From Adenophora triphylla var. japonica (taxonomy: Eukaryota > Streptophyta > Magnoliopsida > Asterales > Campanulaceae), in NCBI GenBank assembly GCA_022495995.1, contig JAFEMH010000988.1, forward strand, positions 62,001 to 126,000: DNA of 64,000 nucleotides, in the 5' to 3' direction. Every line of letters begins with the position of its first letter. Positions within the stretch are counted from its first letter, which is position 1. Shown one piece after another: positions 43,908-55,499 of the stretch. A program made the translations under genes and the position numbers. Below the pieces are notes generated by a model. The model did no database searches and had not been told where the DNA came from. It saw only the letters and a program-made list of their open reading frames with translations.

Positions 43908-45388
43908 TCACAAAAAAAAAAAATAGTACTGCCACTCGTTGGCTATGAATTTTTCAATCCATTTCCTTCGAAGATTTTGGCTCTTGACCATAAATCCTTT
44001 AGCCAAGCTCGTATTGGCATTCAAGTGGTCAAACACACTGCCCAAAAATTCTTCATCGAAGCCTTCAACTTTCATAACCTCTTTGTAGAGATCTTCTGTG
44101 TTCACATTATCGTCTGAAAGTTTTTTAATAGCACATGCAACCTCCCCAACTTGTCCAGCTAAAAGATCAAATGATGAATCTCTATCCTCACGTGGCCTTT
44201 TTCGATGAGACCTTGGCTTTGATGATGTTGCAGCTGAAACTTCTTTAGGCTTTGTCAACTCTTCAAACTCATTACATTCAATATCTTGAGCGAAGCTATT
44301 CTCGATGCTAACTTCGACATCAATATCATTGAATGATTTCGCATAAGCCCCCGTAGCCATATCTTTCCCAACTACTAGTGACATCTCATCATACAACTCA
44401 ATCTTCTTATTCAAGAACTTTTCATGTGTAGGATGTGCCTATTAATAACATCAATAATGTTAGAAACAAGTAAAGAAGTTAAAAGTTGACAAATTGCTTG
44501 TTTTGAAAAGCAACAGTAATCATAGTACCTTAGCAAAAAAACCTCTTGTTTACACTCATCAAACATTAAAACTAGTTTAAGCTCAAAACATAAAAAGTGT
44601 TGCTCACATTCTGAACAAGAATCACACCAAATTTGGGATCAATTGTATGAGTTCTGAAAGGTTTTTGCATCCTAAAATTTGTACATCAGATTCAGTTTTT
44701 TGGAGGGACTGAAAATTTCCCTTTAGTGCAATGATGGGAAGAGGGACTTGGCAATACCCAAAAATAAAAATAAAAATATGTACATACTCCTAGACGTGTC
44801 CTCTATAATTCATCTCTTTTGACCTTTGCATGATTTACAGGTTTACAAGTTCAAAAGAAATGAAAAAGCAAAAGAGTTAAGAAAGTACCTCTCTGACAGA
44901 TTTTTTTTCTCTGGACAGAATTGATTTTCGCAAAAAAATGAATGAGGCTATCCAAGTCTATTTACTCATATAATATGAATGCAAGATTTTATGCACAGAT
45001 TGAGAATTAATAGCAGTAAAGGTAATAACATGTAAATAATAGTACCATTATTTCCTCATCGAAATTTTCCTTGAAGCATGTTATCATCTTCATATTATCA
45101 TCCCATCCAAATCCACTTTTGTTACGAAGCCTTGTGATTGTATTACATAAGCCTTTAATAGTCTTTAGACGATTCTCGACATGCTTGGGCTCACATTGAG
45201 ATCCAATAAGTCTCTCCTTCACAAGTGTAGCAACTCTGACAAAGCTCGAGTGTCTAAAAGTGTTGGAGGGTTTATTACCCAATTGAGCTTCCTTCGCAAG
45301 TGTTTCAACTAATAGACGCTCCATTTGTGGTGCCCACAGAAATTGAATAGACTTGTTATCAATGTTATTTCCTTTTCCTTGCCCATTT
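43908..45388 (-). CDS. Myb/SANT-like DNA-binding protein (PIF-type or L10-interacting MYB-like)
   Basis: Two exons are clear: 45046-45388 and 43908-44438, with acceptor TGTAG, donor ATG|GTAC and acceptor AATAG, joining in frame (EEIM|AHPTHEKF). Exon A holds the Myb/SANT-like domain: IQFLWAPQMERLLVETLA, SNTFRHSSFVRVA, HVENRLKTIKGL, SGFGWDDNMKMIT. Exon B has EKFLNKKIELYDEMSLVVGK, an acidic/basic linker (RSHRKRPRED) and a C-terminal helical part. This domain is found in plant nuclear proteins and in ORF1 of PIF/Harbinger transposons. An upstream exon with the start codon is missing from my model, so the N-terminus is incomplete. Host gene or domesticated transposon ORF1 cannot be separated here. 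Confidence 0.75.
44439..45045 (-). other. Intron of the Myb/SANT-like gene
   Basis: 607 bp bounded by GTAC.. and ..AATAG on the minus strand, AT-rich and without other features. Confidence 0.7.
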
Positions 45389-45498
45389 CTACAATATAAG
45401 CAAACAAAAACTGAAAGGATATAAAAAGCATGTACAAATTAATCAAAAAAAAAAAGAACAAATATTACTAATAGGTACTTTAAAAAATCAAGATAGTG
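45389..45498 (-). other. Upstream side of the Myb/SANT-like exon
   Basis: AT-rich with A-tracts. The first exon should lie here or further right, but I see no ATG-led frame that joins. Confidence 0.4.
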
Positions 45499-46725
45499 AT
45501 AATACAAATTAACCTAAAAAAAAAAAGAACAAAACTAGATAGTCGCAACATAGTCATTCCACATTTCCCTAGCTATGTTGTCCCTCTTCGTCGTCCACTC
45601 TCTAACAATTTTTTTTGCCCAGAAGAAAGATCCAACAGCTTACAGAATCATTCAAAATTCAATTCTCAATTTTCATGTTACACAAAAGACATATTAACCT
45701 AAAGACTGGGGGATTGTAGAAGTATATAAAGCAAAGTATGCACCAAGACATTCTGAGCTTTGCCTATTCTCTGACAAATTTTGAAACTCAACTTTTTGTG
45801 ACTTCAATAACAGCCAAAAGAAAGACATATATCTAGCCTATTTACAACATTTTTAAACTCAACCTTTTGTGACTTCAATAACAGCCAAGGGCAAAGTTAA
45901 TTTGGATTCCAAAAAAAAAAGGTTGAACAACAACTTTATCTCTACACTTTGAAATGAAAATATTACATTTTGACCAAAGATTGAGAAAGGATATGTGGTA
46001 AGGAGTTTTATTTAGAGGCGGTGAAAGTGGTGGGGAGCCGGAGCCGGTGAAAGCCCAGTGGCGTTAAGGAGAGGCGAAGAAGGCAAAGAGAGTTGGGGGT
46101 TGCTCTAAATCGAAATTACAGATACAAAATCAAAATATGAATCTGAAAAAACCATTAAATCACATGAATACATTAAAAATTTGATAGTTTTACTATATTT
46201 TTATATAAATAATTCCTAAAAGCTAACATGGTATCAATTCTCTCTCTTCCGTTCAATTTCTCTTGATAATCGTTCAATTCTTCTTACTGATTCTCGCTCG
46301 ATTTTTATTAAGATTCGATTGTTTTTTTCTAAAGTTCCGATTGTTCTAATCTAGGTCTAGATTGACGATTCAATCGGCAATTTAACTGAAAAATCTAACT
46401 TTTTCGTCAAAAATCATTGCCAAGGATGAATGGCAAATTTTAAGGAAGTAGATACTAGTTTTACTATAATTTTATAGTATATTTCATTTATATTTATTTG
46501 TTTAAAATTTAATTAGCTTATATAATTTCTATTCCTAGTTTTAAATTTTAAATTTAGTTGCTTTATTTGATTATAAAAAAGTTAAATGCAAAGATTAAAA
46601 AAAATAAGAAAAATCATAAACCCAACTCACTGTGAGTGATACTTTTCTCTTTAAGTTTGAAGGACAAAATTGCATTTTGTAGAAAACCAGTGGGGTCCAA
46701 ATGAAATACATTCCTTACAAATTAC
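45499..46725. repeat. Duplicated segment, copy 2 (paralogue of 5126-7137)
   Basis: Matches copy 1 except for the 740-bp piece present only there. It stops at TTACAAATTAC, where segment E begins; copy 1 continues TATATTCTAAGG. Confidence 0.8.
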
Positions 46726-47456
46726 TGTTGGTGATTTTAGTGTCATCAGCTATTTTATTGTAATGGTGGTTTACTAGAGATCAATGTGATTCATATTAGA
46801 CTCGGATACGAGTAAGGGAAAGTGTGGAGTACACACTCGTTTGAGCTAATGCGAAATCAACCTCGATAAAGAAGTAAAGTTAAAGGGTAGCACATTTGAC
46901 TTTGCTCATGTGCTCGGACGAGCAGAGCCTTGACTCGCTCGAGCAGAGCCTAGCAAATCATCAAAGTTTCTGGACAATTCGTGCTCGGCCGAGGCATATG
47001 CCTTGCTCGGCCGAGCAGTATGATTGACACGGTCGTGCAGTTCACATGACACGGCCGTGCAGTTGGGAAAAAACATCTGGACATGTATGCTCGGTCGAGC
47101 GAGTCCCTTAACTCGATCGAGCAGTTCCTGAACAGGTGCCATTTCAAAATGAAAAGACACAATGCTTGGATAAATCATGACTGCTGATTAAACCCTTTAT
47201 CTGATGCTTCTCCATCTGTTTATATACAGAGTTTGATCTCCTTTGTACATATAAGAAATATAAGAGATATAGAACAACAACGAAAACACAAAGCAATTCT
47301 CAAGTTTAAGATTTGTCTTCTTTGCCTAGAAACAAATTGTGTGATTGTCTTATCCCAATAGAGATTTCGTGTAACCCAGGCAATAAGGGTCGAAATACTT
47401 TATTCGAAAAGTGTATTATACACGATTCAATCATATATCCAGCCTTATTATCAACA
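46726..47456 (+). repeat. LTR-like segment E (solo LTR or orphan LTR)
   Basis: It starts TGTTGGTGATT and ends TTATCAACA, LTR-like ends, exactly where the duplicated segment is interrupted. The flanks (ATTAC / CTGAG) do not match, so a clean solo LTR is not shown; the right side may have been lost when the next element inserted. It carries word clusters GCTCGGCCGAGC and variants (46911-46949, 46981-47065, 47089-47127). TATATACAG near 47219 is TATA-like. Confidence 0.6.
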
Positions 47457-47471
47457 CTGAGACCCTATATC

Positions 47472-48471
47472 TGTAGACACCCCATTCTGAACCAATAAAT
47501 CATGATTACACTACTCTTCGTCTCTCTTTTATGTTTTGATGAAAGCATATCAGTTTCGTCATGTTTTCATTAAGTTTCTAACTAACCTCGTTAGTTTTGG
47601 ACCTAACTGACTAACGGAATAAACTGAAGAGGACAAAATAGTCATCAGACTAGTTATCTCGCACGAGATATCATATCTCGCGCGAGATATCCCCTCGACA
47701 GGATGTGCAGAAATCACTCTCCTTCTCCGTTTCAACCTCCTTTCTTGATAAACCTCATCTAATCCGGTTCTCCAACCAGAATTGAGTTCTGGAAGCTTCC
47801 TAGGAGTGTTTTACCTCTCCACCTCTACCTCTTAAACCCCTATAAATACTTGGTGACTTCCACTGTTTAAAAGGTCCAGAATTTGACACAACACACATAA
47901 TTTGTTGGTTTCTTTCCACGAAAGACTCCTTCAAATCACTCACAAATAACTCCTAAATTCGTCCTTCAACCATGTTGATTGACGAACATCAAGGCTCAAG
48001 CCTAGCATCAAGGCGAAGCTCTGTCCGCATCAAGACTTGACTCTCATATTGAGTCGAAACTCTGCCCGAATCGCTTCTCGATCGAGAAGACATCTTAGAA
48101 CCACGTTCTAAATCAATTACTCCCTAAACCCAAGGTAAAATCCTCTACTTCTCTTCTTCTTCTCAATCTTTCTATTGACTTTTAGAGTGGTGTAATCCCA
48201 TCAAAAGGATTGGCCTAGAGTCCCTTCAATCGATGAAGGCGATCTCGAAGCATACAATCCGACATTCCTAATCAAGAAATTGATTAGGGTTTATTTATTT
48301 TCTTTAATTATACATATTTTAAAGATTGAAAACCTCTCTTTTCTTTAGCAAGACCGATCTCCGGATTGGGTTGAAAACCTCTCTTTTTTTTCAAAATGGT
48401 TTTCCTATGTTTCCAAACGAATAATATAGGTGGCGACTCTAAAAGATAAAATTCTTTCTCACAACGCTACA
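47472..48471 (+). repeat. 5' LTR of the TR-GAG-like element
   Basis: TGTAGACACC to CAACGCTACA, 1000 bp, right edge fixed by the primer-binding site. Holds ATCTCGCACGAGATATCATA followed by TCTCGCGCGAGATATC at 47656-47695. CTATAAATACTTGG near 47840 is a good TATA box. Confidence 0.85.
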
Positions 48472-48490
48472 GTGACGACTCCGCTGGGGA
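48472..48490 (+). other. Primer-binding site, tRNA-Arg type
   Basis: GTGACGACTCCGCTGGGGA directly after the LTR fits the tRNA-Arg-type primer site typical of Tat/Ogre elements (TGGCGACTCCGCTGGGGA). Confidence 0.85.
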
Positions 48491-49758
48491 TTTAAAATTA
48501 AGAGGCTTAAACTTGCGTCAAAATTAAAAGAGAGGTTTTCAAAAAAAAATGTTGTAAATTCGATTTTCTGCTCTCAGATGAGGCATATCTCGCACGAGAT
48601 ATCATATCTCGCGCGAGATATCGCCTCGGCAATCTGGTTGCTTTCTGGTTTCTCCCGTTCATCTCATAATTCAATACGAGAGCCGAACATGCAAGGGGGA
48701 TCCCAGAATTCACTATCTGCAGAGTTCCCGCATCTTAAGGCCTCCCTTAAGGTGTAGAACTCGAATCTGTATTTCATTTAAATAATTGATTATTATTTAT
48801 AAACTGCGTGCGATTGGATTTTATTTAATTAAAGTCCGGTCCATTGGAGATTCGGGAGTTGTAATTTAAATTATTTATTTCTCTCTCTCTCCTTTATGTG
48901 GAACTACGACGGCCTGAGTCTTCCTAATTTGGGAGAAACGTAGGCAACCACTTGGTGCGGCCATTATCTGTTTTCTTTTAGTTTTCAAAAAAAAAAAAAA
49001 ACTTTCTATTTTACTCTATCACCTAGATTGACTCTCACACACGTGCACTCATATTATAACTGTCATTGCACTACATACCCTCTTTAAACCCGGGACCCAC
49101 ACTAAGGACGGATGACGGTAACCACCTAGTCGCCGGTCTCTCCGAAGTTGGATCATCCCACTCCGCGTATTCAATCCATCTAGATTGTCATATCGCGGGG
49201 AGCCTAGCCTTCCAGCCCTGCATCGCCACATAATCATGTAGATTGACTTTTTTAGGACACTCCGTGACCGATCGGTTTGACCTTGGAGTCCTTGTAATCC
49301 CTTGTCAATATCTTATTTTGTGCAATAATCCATGTCAAAAAAAAATTGTCGCTTCGGAATTGTCCCTTCGGAAACGTCCATACGGTTGTCCCTTCGGATT
49401 TGCCCCTAAAAAGAGAAAATTTTCTCATCAAAATTATTGCACAAAACTTGATGTTACTTGAGATTACTTCGACCCCTAGGTCCCTAGGTTTGGTTCTTGA
49501 ACTTTAGAAACCCCCAAAACGGATTTTCCGTCCGACCAAAATTAGGATTAAAATCAGAAAAATTGTGACTTTCCGTGGTGAAGTCTCGCGCGAGACTAAT
49601 TGTCTCGTACGAGATAAGTGTTCGGTCTTTTCATGTTTTGGCCAAAACCTTCAAACCTTCAAGACTTCATTCACCCTATTCAAATTTAATTTGTTGGGAC
49701 TCGATCATGGTTTAACCCGGTTGCTACACGTCTAGGTCCTTCGCCAAAGCTCGACACG
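48491..49758 (+). other. Leader of the TR-GAG-like element
   Basis: Non-coding. Holds further word pairs: ATCTCGCACGAGATATC and TCTCGCGCGAGATATCGCC (48586-48630), and TCTCGCGCGAGAC with TCTCGTACGAGATA (49583-49616). TCCCTTCGG occurs several times near 49365-49400. Confidence 0.7.
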
Positions 49759-51123
49759 ATGTCTGCTTCTCCTTCTACCACCGAGGTCGATTTCAACGAT
49801 GCTAAGGTCCAACTCATCGAAGCCATGACTAGGTTGGATGAAAAAAGTAAGCAAATTGATGAGCAGAATGCCCAAATGGCCGCCCTTATGAAAGAACTCC
49901 ACGAGTTGAAAGTCAAGAAAGGCAGAAAACAAAAGCAGAAAGTGGAATCCTCCTCCGATGAAGAGGAATCCTACACCAAAGTGAATAGAAAAACCAAGAA
50001 GTCAAGCAAGAAAAAGGAAGAATCCGATTCCTCCTCTTCCTCATCCTCCTCCGATGATGAGGAACATGTCTCCAAGAGTACTAAGACCAAGAAAGAAGGC
50101 AGTGGTGAAACTACTAAACTTAGTGACCATGTTACTAAGAACTACCTCGAGAAGAAACTTGCAACCCTTGACACTTCAAAAGGGTCATTCGTTCCATTTG
50201 ATCCCGATGCTCTTCAACAATCCATCACCAAGTTTCCTCGCAAGTACAAGACACCCGATATTGCCAAGTTCAATGGTACTACTTGTCCTCGAGCTCATGT
50301 TGAGACCTATACTTGGGCCATGCTTCCAATGGGCATTGACAACACAATCTTGGCCCAATGCTTTCCTCAAACTTTAGAAGGTGCTGCAAGGGATTGGTAC
50401 ATGTCTCTTCCTACGACTACAAGGCTCGATTGGTCGTCCGCATGTTTGGTATTCCAAAGGCAGTTTGAAGACAACTCCACTTACCGCCCTACTAGGAGGG
50501 ATCTTGAACAAACCAAACAACATGCAAATGAGTCCTTCGCTGAATTTTCTAGAAGATGGAGACTCAAACTCACTGAAATCGTCGAAAGGCCTACTCTCAA
50601 AGAGCAAATCCACATCTTCCTCCAATGCCTCCGTGATGAATTTCAAGAGAAGCTCGCTGGTAATTACTTTCCTAGTTTCAATGAACTCCTCGAGTCCGGA
50701 ATTAGGGTTGATGACTTACTCAAAAGTAAAAAGAGGGAAAGTAACTTCCGCTACAACAAACCCGCTACAAGTAAGGATGCTTCAGTCAATGCCATTGCAT
50801 TCAACCGTCCCAACACCGACAAGTATTCTGCTGTTCCTCCTCCCGAAAAGAAAAAGAGACACTACGACAAAATTGAAGGAATCACTCAAGAAGAACTCTT
50901 CGATGTGCTTGTCCAGAATGAAAAGATCAAACCAATGGAAGGTGGTCCTCCGAAGGATATGGGTCCGAATCATGCTCATCACTTATTCTGCAAGTACCAC
51001 AACTTCACCGGTCACGACACCAACTCTTGCCACCACTTGAAGGACATCATCCAAGACCTCTTTGACAATGGAGATCTAGAACGTCCCAACGTCATCACCA
51101 ATCCTCTCCCTCGTACTCCATGA
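49759..51123 (+). CDS. Intact Gag polyprotein of a Tat/Ogre-type element
   Basis: 454 residues, uninterrupted. Residues 10-55 are a predicted coiled coil (VQLIEAMTRLDEKSKQIDEQ). Residues 58-115 are lysine/serine/glutamate-rich with an S8 run. The retrotransposon gag (capsid-like) domain spans about 165-330: PDIAKFNGT, LEGAARDWYMSLP at about 206-218, FQRQFEDN, FAEFSRRWR. The C-terminus has a CX2HX4GHX5C-type finger, CKYHNFTGHDTNSC at 411-424, typical of the Tat/Ogre branch, instead of a CCHC knuckle. Gag would form particles that package the RNA, with replication enzymes supplied by another element. The ORF ends in TGA with no pol frame following. Confidence 0.9.
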   Translation: MSASPSTTEVDFNDAKVQLIEAMTRLDEKSKQIDEQNAQMAALMKELHELKVKKGRKQKQKVESSSDEEESYTKVNRKTKKSSKKKEESDSSSSSSSSDDEEHVSKSTKTKKEGSGETTKLSDHVTKNYLEKKLATLDTSKGSFVPFDPDALQQSITKFPRKYKTPDIAKFNGTTCPRAHVETYTWAMLPMGIDNTILAQCFPQTLEGAARDWYMSLPTTTRLDWSSACLVFQRQFEDNSTYRPTRRDLEQTKQHANESFAEFSRRWRLKLTEIVERPTLKEQIHIFLQCLRDEFQEKLAGNYFPSFNELLESGIRVDDLLKSKKRESNFRYNKPATSKDASVNAIAFNRPNTDKYSAVPPPEKKKRHYDKIEGITQEELFDVLVQNEKIKPMEGGPPKDMGPNHAHHLFCKYHNFTGHDTNSCHHLKDIIQDLFDNGDLERPNVITNPLPRTP

Positions 51124-51666
51124 AGAAGATGAAGCTCCGAGAAGAAATCTGCACTTACCACTTTGGGGCTGCAACAACTACCCTCTCCCTTTCTCCTTTG
51201 ATAGAAGTAGATTAGGTTTTAAATTTCCTAGTATGAACTCGAAGAGTCGTTCTGTCTTTCTAGTACTTCTCACCTCCTCTAGTTTGTGTCCTCTAAACTA
51301 TCGAGTCTGTTCTTAAATTTCTCAATTAATCAAAGTAATTTTCTTTTCCTAAACACTTTCCCTAAGGTTGTTCTACCTCATGATTATCATTTAATTCATG
51401 CAAAATAATGGACCCTCCAAAATCATCGCGAAAATAGAGACTTCTAAGCGAGTTTAAGAAGAAATTTGTCCTTAGGAAGCTTAAGGGCTAAACATTACCC
51501 CTACTGAAAGTCAAAAGATCAACAAGCGAAGAAAGCCAAAGGTGCTGCTGTCAACATTCATCCAAAGAAAAGTGGGGCTACTCAATTCAAGGCTTTGAGA
51601 GTACAAAAATAAAAAGCTCGCTAGGTCGAAACTCCTCAAATCGTCCTAGGCAAAAATAGAGCATCA

Positions 51667-51698
<32 letters not shown>

Positions 51699-53080
51699 GA
51701 AAAACTCTCAAGCCTTCATCGCCCCACAACAAGGATGGAATTTCAACAAAGGCAAGAAGGACTCTCCCACAAAGAAGAGGAGTCAAGTGATACCAACAAA
51801 AGAAAAAAAAGGATTCCCCAATATCCTCCTACATCAAGTGAAGAAGACTTTCAGTATCAAGAAAAATGTTTACCCTTAAGTCATACTAATGATTGGCTTT
51901 CTCCTCAAACTTATTTAGAAAACTCTAGATGATGCACGGTTCATTAAAAGGTAGAATAACTTTTCTAGATCCTTGAAGCCAAGTAATGTTTCTTGTCGAG
52001 TCTAGGGGCTTCCTCTTAGCCACTCTCATACACACTCTTGAAATCCAAGCATCAAAACTGGGGCTTCCTAACCTTTCCTCCCCCAGTCAATCTCTACTTC
52101 AATTCTTCAAAAATAATCGAATCTGCACTAGGGGCTTTCCTCCTTGATTCTCACTCTCATCATTAGAGAATGCACTTCTTCAAAGAGTCAATGCTTGGAT
52201 TACCTTCCAAAGAATAGAGTCCGTCTCTCCTCAATTGACTTGAGATCTCATCTCTCTCTCCTCAATAAGATTTTCTCTCTCTGAGTTCTCTTCGAGTTAC
52301 ATACTACTTTAAAAAAAAATGAAAAAAAAAGACGCAAAAGAGATGCCCGCTAGATTGAAAACCCGAAAGGGCGGTCTAGGCAAAAACCAGGGTGCGTCAC
52401 TAAGAAAAAAAATCAAGGTCAAAGGGAGAGTATTCTTCAGCCTTCTTCATCGGACGTCATTCGATCCTCTTCAAGTCAAACCAACAAGGATAGTCTTCTT
52501 CAATCACCTTCAAATCAAGAGAACAGCTTCACAAGCTTGTTCACAAAGTCATCTAACACTTGCAAGCAACTTGGGGCTTGAGACACCAAAGGGCCTTGGA
52601 CATAAAGCCATTACGACAGTCGACAGATGTGTAGTCGTTTACCTCCTAGAGACACGACTCAAGGAGAAGTAAGAATGAAGATTCTCAACAGACCTAGATG
52701 TGTTCACACAAGGATACTCATCGAACGAAATTCTATAACAATACAGCCTCGCTGACTAGCAACAGATTCTGCATAAACCTGATTTGGTCCCAACTTGTCA
52801 AACACAAGTTCACTCATATATTTCACCCCTCTCAAATACAAATCCATACAAATTTCCCTACATTTCCATATACCATATACTCATACATAAACTCACCACC
52901 AAAATGACCGACCGGCCATTTACACGAACAACGTGAGCACCACCACGTAAGTCTAGTTGAACAACTAAAATTTGAAAAAAAATTACTTGAAATCCTTATG
53001 TGCTAACGGGTACAGAAAGGTAAGAATCTTTCGGGTCTATCCGAGACCAGCATGCATATATCCTTGCATTACAGGAGCCG
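51124..53080 (+). other. Non-coding interior downstream of gag
   Basis: No pol similarity in any frame. It includes a 28-base A run (51666-51693), and A/G-rich stretches; frames at 51735 and 52319 are compositional. CTAGGGGCTT and GGGGCTTCCT-like words recur at 52007, 52058 and 52125. Confidence 0.7.
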
Positions 53081-53089
53081 ACAGAACCT

Positions 53090-53405
53090 TCATCTCAACC
53101 GACAACTTCAAGTCCGTGACCTCGGCAACATCAGCAAAGTCTGTGACGGCAGCAACTTCAAGTCCGTGACCTCGGCAACATCAGCAAAGTCTGTGACGGC
53201 AGCAAACCTCAAGACCGTGACCTCGGCAACATCAACAAAGTCTGTGATGACATCAAACTTCAAGTCCGTGACCTCGGCATCAACTAAAAAGTCTGTAATG
53301 GCAGCAAACTTCAAGTCCGTGACCTCGGCAACAACTTCAAGTCCGTGACCTCGGCAACAACTTCAAAGTCCGTGACCTCAGCAACAACAACGGCAACGTC
53401 AGTAA
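53090..53405 (+). repeat. Tandem repeats before the 3' LTR
   Basis: Units of about 51 bp built from AACTTCAAGTCCGTGACCTC, GGCAACATCAGCAAAGTCTG and TGACGGCAGC, shrinking to a 27-bp subunit (AACTTCAAGTCCGTGACCTCGG) at the right end. Four to five long and three short units. The 98-codon frame across them only reads the repeat (KSVTSATSA). Such arrays between coding region and 3' LTR are known in Tat/Ogre elements. Confidence 0.85.
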
Positions 53406-53704
53406 TCTCGGGCGGCATACTTCAACAACTTCATCAACAAATAGGTATCTTCAGAATTGGGTCAAGTCTTTGATTCCTCAGTATGATTTTACCTTTTCAA
53501 AAAAAATCCCTCTTCGATTTTCAAAAATGCTTTTCAAAATACCTAAAATAGCCTTTTTAGTGTTTTGGATTCGAACTACGTTTGGTCTGATTCTCTCTTA
53601 GAGATACGTAGGCAGCCGTGCGGCACGACCATCCCAATGTTCAGAATGATGTCTTTTCTATCGACGAAACTTCTTCTTTCATAAGACCTGTCGCCGAGGG
53701 GCTC

Positions 53705-55369
53705 TGTAGACACCCCATTCTGAACCAATAAATCATGATTACACTACTCTTCGTCTCTCTTTTATGTTTTGATGAAAGCATATCAGTTTCGTCATGTTTT
53801 CGTTAAGTTTCTAACTAACCTCGTTAGTTTTGGACCTAACTGACTAACGGAATAAACTGAAGAGGACAAAATAGTCATCAGACTAGTTATCTCGCACGAG
53901 ATTTCATATCTCGCGCGAGATATCCCCTCGACAGGATGTGCAGAAATCACTCTCCTTCTCCGTTTCAACCTCCTTTCTTGATAAACCTCATCTAATCCGG
54001 TTCTCCAATCAGAATTGAGTTCTGGAAGCTTCCTAGGAGTGTTTTACCTCTCCACCTCTACCTCTTAAACCCCTATAAATACTTGGTGACTTCCACTGTT
54101 TAAAAGGTCCAGAATTCGACACAACACACACAATTTGTTGGTTTCTTTCCACGAAAGACTCCTTCAAATCACTCACAAATAACTCCTAAATTCGTCCTTC
54201 AACCACGTTGATTGACGAACATCAAGGCTCAAGCCTAGCATCAAGGCGAAGCTCTGTCCGCATCAAGACTTGACTCTCATATTGAGTCAAAACTCTGCCC
54301 GAATCGCTTCTCGATCGAGAAGACATCTTAGAACCACGTTCTAAATCAATTACTCCCTAAACCCATGGTAAAATCCTCTACTTCTCTTCTTCTTCTCAAT
54401 CTCTCTATTGACTTTTAGAGTGGTGTAATCCCATCAAAAGGATTGGCCTAGAGTCCCTTCAATCGATGAAGGCGATCTCGAAGCATACAATTCGACATTC
54501 CTAATCAAGAAATTGATTAGGGTTTATTTGTTTTCTTTAATTATACATATTTTAAAGATTGAAAACCTCTCTTTTCTTTAGCAAGACCGATCTCCGGATT
54601 GAGTGGAATGGATGCTCCTCGACCTACCCATTCCATAACCTAAGCCCCGAACTCAAATCTCTTTTTTTTTTCAAAATGGTTTTCCTATGTTTCCAAACGA
54701 ATAATATAGGTGGCGACTCTACCCATTCCGGATTGGGTGGAACGGACCGGTGTAAAGATCCCATCTTTACATCGCTTCTTTCATAAAGGTTTCATAATCT
54801 CTTTAGAAAGGGACAATCTTGAACCCTATATCTCCAATTATCGCTTAAGACGAGTATGAAGCATCTATATGAGCTCGACCTTCTCAAAGCGTAGGATTGA
54901 TGGGCTAAGGACCCTCCTTTTCTAGAGAACCTCATTTTGGACTATAAAAGGGAGTCCCTCTCTTGATCACGCAAGTCCCGAGGTCACAAAAACGATGATC
55001 ACAAGTCCAAGATGAGGACGAGATCATAATCCCGAATACATAAAATCCAAGGAATCCCGAGCGACAACCAATAAATGGTTTGTACGTTCGGAAGACAACT
55101 TGGGACATTCCCCCCCTTTCATTCAAACACATGCATACAAGAAAGCACGCAAGCAAGCAAAATAAACGGAATCTAGGGAGACTTGCTACGGCGAGGCACC
55201 TTGGGTGAACGACGATCCGTTCTTCCCAAGGGGTAACTTAACCTTCGAACCCATTAAAACCTTTTTTTAAAAGTTTTGAGGAAATCAAAATGGCGTGGCG
55301 ACTCCGTTTTTCAAATTAAACTAGATGTCTTCAAACTCGCGTGAATCCAATTTGGGCACACATTCACAG
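53705..55369 (+). repeat. 3' LTR of the TR-GAG-like element, longer form
   Basis: Matches the 5' LTR to about 54718, with one 60-bp insertion near 54600-54660. It then has about 580 extra bases that start and end with TGGCGACTC (54712 and 55294). The end near ACATTCACA at 55369 is my best guess. The ATCTCGCGCGAGAT words recur at 53889-53932. Confidence 0.7.
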
Positions 55370-55499
55370 TTGGCTGCAAGCGATTGACTGCATGCGGTTT
55401 AATACACGCGGTTTCAACAGGGTGAGGTTTGAATCCTCAACAGGAATTTCAACCTAATCTCAATACACAAGTTAGCAAATAAAAATCATGGAATTATTT

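Larger units (their letters stand above)
47472..55369 (+). mobile_element. Tat/Ogre-type Ty3 element with intact gag but no pol (TR-GAG-like)
   Basis: LTR starts TGTAGACACCCCATTC recur at 47472 and 53705. After the 5' LTR comes a tRNA-Arg-type primer-binding site, a 1.27-kb leader, a 454-codon intact gag (49759-51123), 2.6 kb of non-coding DNA with tandem repeats, then a purine tract (GCCGAGGGGCTC) and the 3' LTR. No protease, RT, RNase H or integrase is seen in any frame. The 3' LTR is longer than the 5' LTR and its right edge (about 55369) is uncertain; a target duplication was not found. Confidence 0.85.

Noticed and set aside
53052..53348. 98-codon repetitive frame (KSVTSATSA)
   Set aside because: Reads only the tandem repeat in a non-coding part of an LTR element.
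53090..53405. Regular repeats considered as a CRISPR-like array
   Set aside because: Plant nuclear context, no unique spacers, and units are contiguous; it is an LTR-element tandem repeat.
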